Below, in pieces: positions 6,599-14,483 of a stretch of 33,468 nucleotides of DNA. The first letter of the stretch is position 1. Every line of letters begins with the position of its first letter. The DNA is from Chlamydiales bacterium (lineage in GTDB: Bacteria > Chlamydiota > Chlamydiia > Chlamydiales > JARBTN01). Both the position numbers and the translations under genes were made by a program. The stretch is taken from NCBI GenBank assembly GCA_029240195.1, contig JARBTN010000011.1, forward strand, positions 1 to 33,468, written 5' to 3'. The notes under the pieces were generated by a model. It saw only the letters and a program-made list of their open reading frames with translations, did not search any database and was not told where the DNA came from.

Positions 6599-8644
6599 CT
6601 ACTCTAAAAAGGTGGGCTTGGAGAGAATCAGCTTAAAGTGTTTCTTTAAGTAATAGGTGGGGTCTAAGAGGAGCTCCGCCTTTTTAATTTTTAGAATTTG
6701 GGCAATCAGCTCCAGCGTCTCTTGATTGTCTTCTAGGTCGAGCGCTTGGATTTTTGGACCCATCTCTACGCGCAGAGCTTCATGGGTGAGCGTGCTTCTA
6801 TCCAACTTCTCTTGTTCTTTTTTCCACTTTTTTTCTTTAAAATGCTGGTAGACCATGAAGCTCGATGTCATGATCGAAATGCCGATCGAGACGCCAAGTA
6901 GGGCGCCGAGCGTCACCCCTTCAGTAAAGATAGCTGCAAGGCCAAAGACGCCGGCGGCGACGGCGAGCGAAGTTGCGGCCAGCCCCAAAATGAGCTTTTT
7001 CTTCTCATAGATAATTTCAAGCGCTTGTTTATTCTGCCGCTCCTTTTCAAAATCCAAGAGGGCCTTTAACAGCTCTTGTCCCTCTTTTGGCAAGTTGTTG
7101 ACTTTGTGATTTTGGATTGTTAAACAGGTGGCGCGCTCTTTTTCTAAGTCTTTGCCTTTTCCGTAGTTGGTGTAGAGCTTTTTAAAGGCAAAACCAAATT
7201 CAATTCCCGATAGGGCAAGAGATACGGAGGAAAAGACAATTCCAGCGGCTGCCGCCGCTTGCATCAGGGGCGCTATCTTTTTTAACAGGTCGCCTCCCGA
7301 GCGTATTCCATAGCTGATCAACGTGACCAGGTTGGTAGCTATAGAGAGCGTGGAGGCGGCGGCTTTGCGAAAGCCATTGCCGATGGAGAGGCCATCTAGA
7401 GCCAGGCGAAATTTTAAAGAATTGATCTCTTCTTTTTTAATCCGGATGAGGAGCAGCTGTTGTTTGGTCTGCTCATGGTAGAAGGCTCTTCTTTCCTGAA
7501 TCGCTTTGACCTCAGCCTCGATTTGCTCTTTGGTCTCGTCGCTGAGAGATCCTTTCCATTTTAATTCTAATTTCTCGAGTTTGCCGTCGATCTTATTGAT
7601 TTCTTTTTGCGTGTGCTTTCTTTCCCTTTCCAAGATATCTAAATGGCGCATCTCGCGCCGCAGCTCTTTTTGTATCCGGTAGGTGCGCTTAGCAGCTGAA
7701 TAGATTGAATGGATGGCAAAGCAAAGGTTCGGAACGGCTCCGATCAACTTTAGCTCAGCAGATAAGATCTTGGTGATGATGTGGGTCAAAGTGCCGGCTG
7801 TCGTTCCGTTATCGACGAGCGCGCGGATCTCTTGCAGCACTAAGCTCATCAAACCTCGATTTTCGACATACCAGCGGTTGGTGAGGATTGCTTTGAGGTC
7901 TCTTGCGACCCGCGCGGGTTTGATCTTAAAGAAGGGGAGCTCGTAGTCGGCCGGCACATCTTTAGAGAGGTGGCGGTTGATGAGGGTGACTTTGTCTTTG
8001 AGATCTCTTTTGATGGTGTTGATATGGCGGAGGTAATCTTCGCTCAAATTCTGAATCAAAGGGATATCTTTATCGACCGACAAGTCCAAGTCTTTTAAAA
8101 TGTCTTCGGCAATCTCTTCGATGCGGTCGCGATGATCGGGGGTGAAATCCTTGGGAGAATCGGCCCCATCCGGAGCTTTCACTTGCAAGGTGCCGTCGCG
8201 CAAGTCCTCATCGAGCAGGTGGATTTTATGAATCAATAGACCCGCTTGCAGGCGAGCTAGCTGGACGCGGGCGACGACCTTTAGCTGATCGGGAAGGTTT
8301 TGCAGCAGAGCAAGCAATCGGCAGGCTTCATCGTTGCTGCCGCAAGAATTTTGACAGATAGAGACATCTTTTAGCAGCTCAGCCATGTCATCTAAAGACT
8401 TTTCCAGTCGGTCCTGCCTAAAGGCTAACGCATCTTCCAATGACTGGTAGCTATGGCTTCTTTTGGCTGCAAAAAAAGAGGCTTCCAATCCGGAAAATGA
8501 CTCTTCCATGTCTTGTTGCATTTTTTGGATGAATTTATCCACCTGGTCTTTGGAGAGGTTTTGAAATTGAGCGCTCTCAGGACTGATGCCCATCCGAGGA
8601 TCTGGTTTCTCAGCCCATTTTTTAGCTCTCTTTAGCGGCTCCAT
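6599..8644 (-). CDS. Candidate type III-secreted membrane/coiled-coil protein
   Basis: A 681-residue protein without a named family. The N-terminal 300 residues are helical and acidic. Residues about 322-412 form a strong coiled coil (RRAFYHEQTKQQLLLIRIKK and neighbours). Hydrophobic regions follow: about 428-446, 458-485 (alanine-rich, LMQAAAAAGIVFSSVSLALSG), and a clear pair at 551-572 and 577-598 split by FTEGVT, a bilobed hairpin as in chlamydial Inc proteins and translocator subunits. The C-terminus is charged. The ATG at 8,644 has TTAGGAGT about 7 bases upstream, a strong ribosome site. It lies 20 bases after a class I chaperone-like gene, the usual order for a chaperone and its substrate. 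I infer a secreted pore/translocator-like or Inc-like protein; a resident inner-membrane protein is the alternative. Confidence 0.65.
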   Translation of the reverse strand: MEPLKRAKKWAEKPDPRMGISPESAQFQNLSKDQVDKFIQKMQQDMEESFSGLEASFFAAKRSHSYQSLEDALAFRQDRLEKSLDDMAELLKDVSICQNSCGSNDEACRLLALLQNLPDQLKVVARVQLARLQAGLLIHKIHLLDEDLRDGTLQVKAPDGADSPKDFTPDHRDRIEEIAEDILKDLDLSVDKDIPLIQNLSEDYLRHINTIKRDLKDKVTLINRHLSKDVPADYELPFFKIKPARVARDLKAILTNRWYVENRGLMSLVLQEIRALVDNGTTAGTLTHIITKILSAELKLIGAVPNLCFAIHSIYSAAKRTYRIQKELRREMRHLDILERERKHTQKEINKIDGKLEKLELKWKGSLSDETKEQIEAEVKAIQERRAFYHEQTKQQLLLIRIKKEEINSLKFRLALDGLSIGNGFRKAAASTLSIATNLVTLISYGIRSGGDLLKKIAPLMQAAAAAGIVFSSVSLALSGIEFGFAFKKLYTNYGKGKDLEKERATCLTIQNHKVNNLPKEGQELLKALLDFEKERQNKQALEIIYEKKKLILGLAATSLAVAAGVFGLAAIFTEGVTLGALLGVSIGISIMTSSFMVYQHFKEKKWKKEQEKLDRSTLTHEALRVEMGPKIQALDLEDNQETLELIAQILKIKKAELLLDPTYYLKKHFKLILSKPTFLE

Positions 8645-8664
8645 TTTTGACTCCTAAGAAAATA

Positions 8665-9186
8665 TTAAAGAAAGCTCTTAGCGGATAATTTAGCTTCGGC
8701 AAAGAGGGCGTCGGCGCTTTTTTTCTTGAGGGCGACCTCTTCGATGAAAGAGGCAAATGTGCGGATGTAGTGGATGGCAATTGATACAGTGGCGATTAAG
8801 AGGTCCTCTTCCAGCTCATCTTTTTTAAAGGTGAGGAGATGGTTGAAGTAGGCCACGCCATCGATTTCACTAAGCCCAAAGGGAGAGAAGGGGGCGGCTT
8901 TGTTGATCATCAAAATGGTGCGCGCCACATCGCCAAAAGAGCTCTCTTCGACAGCAAAGGGGAGCCCTAAGAACAGGCTTAAAAAATAGATGGGGTCTTC
9001 TTCTTCCCCCTCTTTGGCTAAAGACTCATGGTAGACGCGAAGCTGCAACAGCAGAGCGCGCTTTTCTTCATCTTGGCCGAGGGAGATGAAAAGCTGATCT
9101 TGCAAGACATCATTTGCCGGCTGCAGCGCAGTTTGGAAATCATAAGATTCGAGCGCGCTTTTGATTGCTTTGAGCTCTAGTTTCAT
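8665..9186 (-). CDS. Predicted class I type III secretion chaperone (CesT/YbjN-like fold)
   Basis: A 173-residue acidic protein with no signal or membrane segment. The pattern of an N-terminal helix (ALESYDFQTALQP), beta strands (QLFISLGQDE, RALLLQLRVYHE), a leucine-rich central part (YFLSLFLGLPF), a second strand set (GVAYFNHLLTF) and a C-terminal helix (LIATVSIAIHYIRTFASFI) matches class I chaperones of the CesT/Spc type and the related YbjN fold. Acidic charge and size (slightly long for the class) agree. These proteins hold the N-terminal chaperone-binding region of effectors or translocators before export. It is the first gene of an operon with the 681-residue protein 20 bases downstream, which is its most likely client. 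An AGAGG lies about 11 bases before the ATG. The fold call is by eye, so YbjN-like without chaperone function is possible. Confidence 0.6.
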   Translation of the reverse strand: MKLELKAIKSALESYDFQTALQPANDVLQDQLFISLGQDEEKRALLLQLRVYHESLAKEGEEEDPIYFLSLFLGLPFAVEESSFGDVARTILMINKAAPFSPFGLSEIDGVAYFNHLLTFKKDELEEDLLIATVSIAIHYIRTFASFIEEVALKKKSADALFAEAKLSAKSFL

Positions 9187-9382
9187 GGGATGGGGGCCTC
9201 TTTTTGTATTTAGACTGCCCCTGTCATCGGCATTTTCCTAGAAAACCTTGAGCGCTTTATGAGGCCTAAAAAAAGGACTTGTCCAAGGAGCGTTTGCTAT
9301 AAATATGTAAGCAATGTTTTAAGGAGGCCCGGCCTTGGACATAGACTTAAAAAAAGCCTTGTGAAGTCGTCTTTGATCTTGT
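9187..9382 (-). promoter_or_regulatory. Leader of chaperone operon with GTCCAAGG/CCTTGGAC inverted repeat
   Basis: The spacer between two minus-strand genes holds an 8-bp perfect inverted repeat, GTCCAAGG (9,281-9,288) and CCTTGGAC (9,333-9,340), flanking an AT-rich core. On the minus strand the core contains TTGCTTACATATTTATAG, which could hold promoter elements for the chaperone operon. Assignment of -35 and -10 boxes is not secure. Confidence 0.35.
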
Positions 9383-10855
9383 CTATGAGGGCGCTTTTTT
9401 AAGTTGCGCCTCAGGTAAATTATCGATAATTTCCCTTTTTAAGTCCTTGTAATCATAGGCGGCCCGATTTTTCAGCAAAGTGTAGAGCTGATGCCGCTGT
9501 TTTCCCAGATGCTGCATTGAAGCTTGACTTTTGACGAGGGGAAAAGAGTCTCTCAGCTCCTCGAGAGCCTTGAGGAGCGCGGCATCAAAAGCTTCTCCAA
9601 GTAATTCCTCACTTTGAAAGTTGCTGTAAATTTTTAAGACATCGATATTAAATTCTAGGGATCTATCCAGCAATTCTTCGATGGTGATGGCGCCAATTTC
9701 ACTAAAAATATGGCATTGAAAATGTTGTAGGTGCTCTTGCAGCTTCTCTTTGCTAGAGCCATAGATGAAAGCCTTCGGGATGTCTTTTTCTTGATAGCTC
9801 AGTAAGTGGAGCGCAGCAAGCCATTTTAAGTCGGGGATGGCGACAAAGCATAGGTCCCTGATCGATTGAATGCGGTGGAGATGGCGCGAGATATTTTCTA
9901 ACCGCTCTTTAAGCGCTCGCATAGCTAGCTGGCTGTCAAACCAGTGCTTGGGCAGTTTAGAGATCCGCTTTTGGGTGCGCGCTTGATTTAAGAAATCCTC
10001 GACCCAGGCCGCCTTCTCTTGCAGGAGATGCGTTTTGAGGCGAAGCCACTCTTTTTGGTCTGCGCTCAGCGGCAGATAGCTCTTTTGACAATCTAACAGA
10101 CCTGAGCGAAAAGAGGGCAAAAGGTATCCGCCCCAGTTGATCACGCCATTGGAATGGGGCAAACTGCGGGTGTTGTCAAAAAATTTAAAGCCTTTATTTT
10201 GAAAAGTTCCAAAGACGTAGTAGAGATTGCCGCCATGCAAGTCGTAGGAGCCGATGAATAGGGAGGTCAGGGCCGCTTTTAAAAGATGCTTTTGAGAAAT
10301 GACCCTTTCTTGGTCCTCATCGAGCAAATCTTCTAATGAAGTGCCCTGGATGGCCTCTTGAATGATGCCCTTGCTTTTCTGTCGTTGCAATTTTTCTTGC
10401 TGGCGATCTTCTGCAGTTTCCGCCCCCTCTTTCCAGTCGAGTAAGTGCTCCTGAGTGATCTCAGCTAAGACAGTGGGGGCAAACTGATTGTGCAGGCCAG
10501 CTAGTTGAGCGATGTCGAAGATCAGCTTTTCAAATTCAATTTGAGCGGGCTCTTCTCCTTTTTTGTAGTAAGCGCGCACCCCTTTGGCATCGCCGAGAGG
10601 AATGATGGTGCGGTTTTTGCGTTCGATGGCTGGAGAGTGGAGGGGGGAGGGAGTCTTATGATTGACCCAGTTAAAGATTTCCTGGAGGCGTTCATTGGTC
10701 TTTTTGTCGATGGGAGGGGAAGCGCCTTTATTGCGCAACCTAAGCAGCTGGCTATTTGTTAAGGAACCGGTCGAAAGAGGGCGGTTCACAGGTGGGGAAG
10801 TTAAAAACACGTTAACCTCTAATTCTGAATTGTTTTGAGTGTCAAGAGTCATCAA
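9383..10855 (-). CDS. PI3/4-kinase-like or HipA-like fold protein, putative effector
   Basis: A 490-residue protein with a divergent kinase signature. The segment SLFIGSYDLHGGNLYYVFG places D205 and N210 as in the catalytic loop of PI3/PI4-kinase-like and HipA-like enzymes (D-x-H-x-x-N). It is followed by KFFDNTRSLPHSN, where D227 would be the metal-binding Asp. Upstream, GVRAYYKKGEEPAQIEFEK could supply the ATP lysine and helix glutamate, and GIIQEAIQGTSLEDLL resembles the hinge. The first 70 residues are low-complexity and could carry a secretion signal. The C-terminal 200 residues are helical and unrecognised. The substrate (lipid or protein) is unknown. No good Shine-Dalgarno precedes the ATG-ATG at 10,855. 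The neighbour upstream on this strand is a protein kinase, so this looks like an effector pair. Confidence 0.6.
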   Translation of the reverse strand: MMTLDTQNNSELEVNVFLTSPPVNRPLSTGSLTNSQLLRLRNKGASPPIDKKTNERLQEIFNWVNHKTPSPLHSPAIERKNRTIIPLGDAKGVRAYYKKGEEPAQIEFEKLIFDIAQLAGLHNQFAPTVLAEITQEHLLDWKEGAETAEDRQQEKLQRQKSKGIIQEAIQGTSLEDLLDEDQERVISQKHLLKAALTSLFIGSYDLHGGNLYYVFGTFQNKGFKFFDNTRSLPHSNGVINWGGYLLPSFRSGLLDCQKSYLPLSADQKEWLRLKTHLLQEKAAWVEDFLNQARTQKRISKLPKHWFDSQLAMRALKERLENISRHLHRIQSIRDLCFVAIPDLKWLAALHLLSYQEKDIPKAFIYGSSKEKLQEHLQHFQCHIFSEIGAITIEELLDRSLEFNIDVLKIYSNFQSEELLGEAFDAALLKALEELRDSFPLVKSQASMQHLGKQRHQLYTLLKNRAAYDYKDLKREIIDNLPEAQLKKAPS

Positions 10856-10973
10856 GTTTTATCAAGCTTGTAGAGCTCAATCAAGCATGAAAATAGCAGA
10901 TCCCTAGAGTCAATCTATGAGAGCCAATCTGTAGCATTCTGTAGCATTTTTAAGGGGAAGTCGTCAAAGTGGA

Positions 10974-11145
10974 TCAGAAAACTGCTCTCGAAACCGCTCT
11001 TGAAAAGAGCAGGTGGGTTTTTGTCGATTGGCAGTAGCTTTTATATATGCCTTTATAAAAGCCATGTCCGATATAGGCAAACCCAAGATTTGAGGCAATA
11101 GGATTTGCGCCATGAGCGCCATTTGACTTTGGTGAAAGCCTGCAA
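10974..11145 (-). pseudogene. Fossil fragment of a second protein-kinase copy
   Basis: Directly after the stop of the kinase at 11,146, the minus strand reads PIASNLGFAYIGHGFYKGIY in one frame (core about 11,038-11,105). The intact kinase has ALASNHSFSYIGHGFYKDIY at its glycine loop (residues about 251-270). The DNA also matches well at 11,040-11,078 against 11,938-11,977. The frame continues without homology until a TGA at 10,974-10,976. It has no start and no catalytic part. This is what remains of a duplicated kinase gene, or a partial duplication of the intact one. Confidence 0.8.
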
Positions 11146-12747
11146 TTAGACTTCGATTTTTTTGAGCAGATCGAGAGCTTCAGAGGCGCTCAATCGATTG
11201 TGCGGATTCGGATCCATGCACCCTTTAATAATCTGCACCATTTCTTTGGAAAACCCGTCAAAATTCATTTTATCTAAATCGCCTTTCTTTTTCATAACCT
11301 GCTTTTGCCATTTAGATTTTTCGGCTTGAGGCGCTTGGTGAGAGGGCGCCTGCGTGTAAGTTTTATACCAGGGGAAGTCTTTATTTTTTTTGTCGCCAAT
11401 CAAAATGTAGAGCGCGCAGCCAAGTTGATAAGAATCATATTTGGGGTCATTCCATTGCTTGACGCCACCCCTTATGATTTCAGGTGCGGCTAAGAAGAGG
11501 TTGATCACCTCAGGTCTCGCTTCTTGGCTCTCGGCTTTTGTTAAAAAGCCAAAATCATTGATATAAACTTTGACCTCTCCCTTGGATTGATGGGCGAGAA
11601 AATTTTCTAAGGAGATGTCGTGGTGGACAAATCCTTTTTCATGCATCCGGCTGACTGCTGCAAAGGCTTTGATTGCCAGCTCAACTTTTTCTGCATAGGA
11701 AGGGGCCTGTTTATGGACATGGTCGCTCAGGGCTCCTCGATTGCAGTACTTAGAAACGATGAATGATTGACTGCTGGTTTCCAAGACGCCATGGATTCTT
11801 GGCATGCCCTTAAAATGGTCGGAAAAGAGCCGGCGCGCCGTCTGTATTTCTTGAATGGCCTGAGGAGTATCTGGTTGCTTGAGTGTGGCAACGACAACTT
11901 CTTTGGCGTTTTCTCCAATGGCTTCGCTCCAAGTTTTATAGATGTCTTTATAAAAACCATGCCCGATATAGGAAAAGCTATGGTTGGAGGCCAGCGCCTT
12001 TGTCTCCTGAGATGCTGAAGATTTACCATTTTCCGAGATCAGAGAGCTCACTTTCTTGGTGAATTCATCTAAGAGCTCTCGATTTTGGAAGAGGGGCTCT
12101 TGGATGGGCCTTTGTGCTAGGTTTTCTACCTCGCTGTCATCGAGCTCGGGCTGAAAAAATTCCCCCTCTTGATAGGCGGAGTTGACCTCGCCTCTATTTA
12201 AGTTAGCTCGGCTGCCCCAATCACTTTCACTGCGATTAGGCCAGTTTAAATTCAGCTCGGAAGAGTCAAAAGGAGAGGGAGGAGAGGAATATTGCAAGAA
12301 ACTAGAACTCGTTGAAAGGGAGGATGAGTAGCTATTTAAAGATGAGGCGCTATCCCTCTTAGATAACTCTTGAGGGGATTTTGGCTGCAGCACAGGAAAT
12401 GCATGCTCTTTAGAAGATTCTGTAAGCTCTCGTAAAGTGAGGGGCTTTTCTAGTTTCTCTTGGGGGATTTGAAAGACTTGGCGCAAGTTGTGGCTTTTCT
12501 GGCCCGATTTTTCTAGGTGGCTTTTCACTAATGAAGGGGCTTTTTCCGCAAAGAGGGGCGCTTTATTTTTTTGTGCCATTTCCTTGAGGCAAGTGCGGGG
12601 GTGTTTGATGATCGCCTGAATTCTGCTCCTCTTGCTCTTACTAATTTCTCCTGTAGTGATATCCGCTTGCACCGTTAAGGACGTCTGTTCTATCGGAGCT
12701 GAAGCTGGCTCAAAAAAGGAGCGTTTATGAACGGAAATAGAATCCAT
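11146..12747 (-). CDS. Eukaryotic-type Ser/Thr protein kinase, putative secreted effector
   Basis: A 533-residue protein. Residues 1-250 are Ser/Pro-rich and low-complexity, with no membrane segment, unlike the membrane-bound PASTA-type bacterial kinases. The kinase domain covers about 255-530. Visible motifs are the glycine loop IGHGFYKDIY (261-270), the ATP lysine K290 (VATLKQP), the catalytic loop HHDISLENFL (D377 and N382), the metal-binding DFG (D398), APEII (421-425) and YDSYQLGCALY of subdomain IX. All catalytic residues are present, so it should be active; HHD replaces HRD, so it may not need activation-loop phosphorylation. The disordered N-terminus and lack of anchors suggest export to the host. 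AGTGGTGG precedes the ATG at 12,747 and the leader is extremely AT-rich. A fossil of a second copy follows it. Confidence 0.88.
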   Translation of the reverse strand: MDSISVHKRSFFEPASAPIEQTSLTVQADITTGEISKSKRSRIQAIIKHPRTCLKEMAQKNKAPLFAEKAPSLVKSHLEKSGQKSHNLRQVFQIPQEKLEKPLTLRELTESSKEHAFPVLQPKSPQELSKRDSASSLNSYSSSLSTSSSFLQYSSPPSPFDSSELNLNWPNRSESDWGSRANLNRGEVNSAYQEGEFFQPELDDSEVENLAQRPIQEPLFQNRELLDEFTKKVSSLISENGKSSASQETKALASNHSFSYIGHGFYKDIYKTWSEAIGENAKEVVVATLKQPDTPQAIQEIQTARRLFSDHFKGMPRIHGVLETSSQSFIVSKYCNRGALSDHVHKQAPSYAEKVELAIKAFAAVSRMHEKGFVHHDISLENFLAHQSKGEVKVYINDFGFLTKAESQEARPEVINLFLAAPEIIRGGVKQWNDPKYDSYQLGCALYILIGDKKNKDFPWYKTYTQAPSHQAPQAEKSKWQKQVMKKKGDLDKMNFDGFSKEMVQIIKGCMDPNPHNRLSASEALDLLKKIEV

Positions 12748-12845
12748 GGGCCACCACTATAAATAAATTTATTACTAATTAAACTTATTATATTAAAAAT
12801 TTAATTAATAATAACTAATTTTATTTATATGGTGTTTTGTAGCTG
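12748..12845 (-). promoter_or_regulatory. AT-rich leader of the kinase gene with long imperfect inverted repeat
   Basis: The 98-bp spacer is almost entirely A and T. The arms TATAAATAAATTTATTACTA (from about 12,756) and the reverse complement of the segment ending at about 12,831 match imperfectly over about 26-30 bases. The inverted repeat could act as an operator-like site, as a cruciform, or simply as a very AT-rich promoter. Individual promoter boxes cannot be chosen among the many TATAAT-like strings. Confidence 0.4.
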
Positions 12846-13763
12846 CTAATTATTTTCAATTCCGTATTTAGAATGAGTTTCTTGATGATCTTCTAAAGCT
12901 TCCAGGTGGATAGAAAAATCAGCCGGGCTATTCAATCGACTTTGAATCTGGGCTTCAATTTGAGAGGCCACGTCATGCGCCTCTTCAATCAAGGTGCCTT
13001 TAGGGAAAGTGAGATGAAATTCGATGAATCTCTTTTTTCCCGTATTGCGGCAGCGCAGCCGATGAAAGAAAAGGCTCTTGGCAGAGGTCTCTTCTTGAAC
13101 GAGCCTTTGAATGAGGTCGTAGTCGGCAGGGTTTATTTCATCCATTAATCCATTGACGCTCTCTGAAATGAGGTGAAATCCCGTCCATAAAATATTGCCT
13201 GCAATCAGCAAAGAGATGATCGGGTCGCAAAGAGGCTGCCCGGTAAGGGCAACTAGCAGCAAAGAGACGAACACGCCAAAGCTTGTCCAGCAATCGACTA
13301 AAATATGTTTTCCATTGGCCACTAAAATTAGCGATCCATACTTTTTGCCTTTGCGAATCAGATAAAATCCTAACAAGCCGTTGATGAGCGTAGCCAATAA
13401 GATGAGAATAGATCCGGCTTCTAGCTGCTCCAAAGGGCGTAGATGCACCATCTGCCAAATGGCTTCATAGGCAATATAGATGGCGGTCAAGGAGATCAAC
13501 AGTCCCTCCAGCCCAGCGGAAAAAAAGGCCACCTTATCGTGCCCATAGAGATGATCGCGCTCGGCCGGTTTCAAGCTGAGCTTCATGCTATAGGCGGCAA
13601 AGGCGACAGCTAAGATATGGATGAAAGATTCTGAGGCGTCAGAGAGGACAGCAGTCGAGCTTGTCAAATGATAGGCATAAGTTTTGAGGATGAGCATCAA
13701 AAACCCGATGAAGAGAGAAAGGCGCATGCTGTATAGCATGTCATCGGATGCGGAAGGGGGCAT
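12846..13763 (-). CDS. Cation diffusion facilitator (CDF) metal exporter
   Basis: A 305-residue inner-membrane protein of the CDF family, which exports Zn2+, Fe2+, Mn2+ or similar in exchange for protons. About six membrane helices span residues 12-200. Family motifs include SDASESF (41-47), RDHLYGHDKVAFFSAGLEG (69-87), GKHILVDCWTS (H153 and D157) and CDPIISLLI. A cytoplasmic C-terminal domain follows (about 205-300, with RFIEFHLTFPKG and HDVASQIEAQIQ). In YiiP-like members site A uses two Asp in helix 2 and H-x3-D in helix 5. Here the first Asp (D42) and H153/D157 are present but the second Asp position is Ser46, which may alter selectivity. The ATG at 13,763 has a strong AAGGAGC 6-7 bases upstream. 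Confidence 0.9.
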   Translation of the reverse strand: MPPSASDDMLYSMRLSLFIGFLMLILKTYAYHLTSSTAVLSDASESFIHILAVAFAAYSMKLSLKPAERDHLYGHDKVAFFSAGLEGLLISLTAIYIAYEAIWQMVHLRPLEQLEAGSILILLATLINGLLGFYLIRKGKKYGSLILVANGKHILVDCWTSFGVFVSLLLVALTGQPLCDPIISLLIAGNILWTGFHLISESVNGLMDEINPADYDLIQRLVQEETSAKSLFFHRLRCRNTGKKRFIEFHLTFPKGTLIEEAHDVASQIEAQIQSRLNSPADFSIHLEALEDHQETHSKYGIENN

Positions 13764-13837
13764 GGTCAGCTCCTTTTGCCAAGGTTTAAAGTGTTTAGGA
13801 GAAAGCTTTTTCGCTCATTTTAACTCTAAAAACTTGA

Positions 13838-13945
13838 TTAGGTAAAAGGAGCCCATTCAGCAATATAGCAAGGGAGCCCCATTTCTTCAATTAAAGAGAT
13901 GAATCGCTCTATATTTCCCTCTTTATAATAAATACAAAAATCAAA
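13838..13945 (-). pseudogene. Possible C-terminal remnant of an unknown protein
   Basis: A minus-strand frame open for 35 codons and without a start codon at its beginning ends at TAA 13,838-13,840. It reads YYKEGNIERFISLIEEMGL and then PCYIAEWAPFT, which has protein-like composition with several aromatic and charged residues. It sits just upstream of the CDF gene. It may be the tail of a decayed gene; chance cannot be excluded at this length. Confidence 0.3.
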
Positions 13946-14015
13946 TTACAATTAATTATTAATTAAATAGATGTCATATGATATAATTAAAATAAACTTA
14001 TTGAGGAGGTGGATG

Positions 14016-14483
14016 ATGTTCGGCACTTGGGGATACCAGGCCTTTAGAAAAGACCAGTTGGAAGACCGCCCATCTAATTCGTTTCTTCTTAAGCCGCAGA
14101 CAGCAAGAAATAGAAGCTTCATCGCTCAAAAACTCAATCAAAAGAACCATCAACTCTCTTTACTCGGATATGTGCCGGGGGTCTCGATGCTGAGCTCTCT
14201 TTCTCGCATTTCAGCAGCTGTCAATTGCCTTCTAAGGAACAAGCAACCAGACTCGATCTCGCCCCTCTTGGAAGAAAGATGGCAAAAAGCATTAAGGGGA
14301 AGAGCTAAGGCGCAACTTGTCCGAGGCCTGCTCGAGTTTTCGCAAGTCGGCATTGGCGTCAATATCGGATTGGGGGTATTTGGCTCATTATATCGAGGTA
14401 GCAGGCTCTTTAAAGAGGGAGCGCAAGGGTTGGGCTCTCTCCCTTCTCAAGGAGAAGCGCGTTACAAAATTTTGGGGGATTGA
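14016..14483 (+). CDS. Small hydrophobic protein, unknown function
   Basis: I do not recognise this protein. An ATG at 13,971 would give 170 residues, but the strong GAGGAGG at 14,003-14,009 sits 6 bases before the ATG at 14,016, so I choose that start (155 residues, MFGTWGYQAF). Two moderately hydrophobic stretches, LSLLGYVPGVSMLSSLS and VGIGVNIGLGVFGSLY, may be membrane-associating hairpins. The N-terminus is polar with several basic residues. It is a single-gene unit with an AT-rich upstream region and its stop codon lies inside an intrinsic terminator. A small Inc-like or membrane-associated secreted protein is possible but not shown. Confidence 0.6.
   Translation: MFGTWGYQAFRKDQLEDRPSNSFLLKPQTARNRSFIAQKLNQKNHQLSLLGYVPGVSMLSSLSRISAAVNCLLRNKQPDSISPLLEERWQKALRGRAKAQLVRGLLEFSQVGIGVNIGLGVFGSLYRGSRLFKEGAQGLGSLPSQGEARYKILGD

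Noticed and set aside
6599..8644. Reading the 681-residue protein as an SMC- or Spo0J-like ATPase because of its coiled coil
   Set aside because: It has no Walker A or B motif; the paired hydrophobic hairpins point to a membrane-associated protein.
13138..13458. Minus-strand 106-codon frame within the CDF gene
   Set aside because: Out of frame within a well-supported CDF transporter; no motif.
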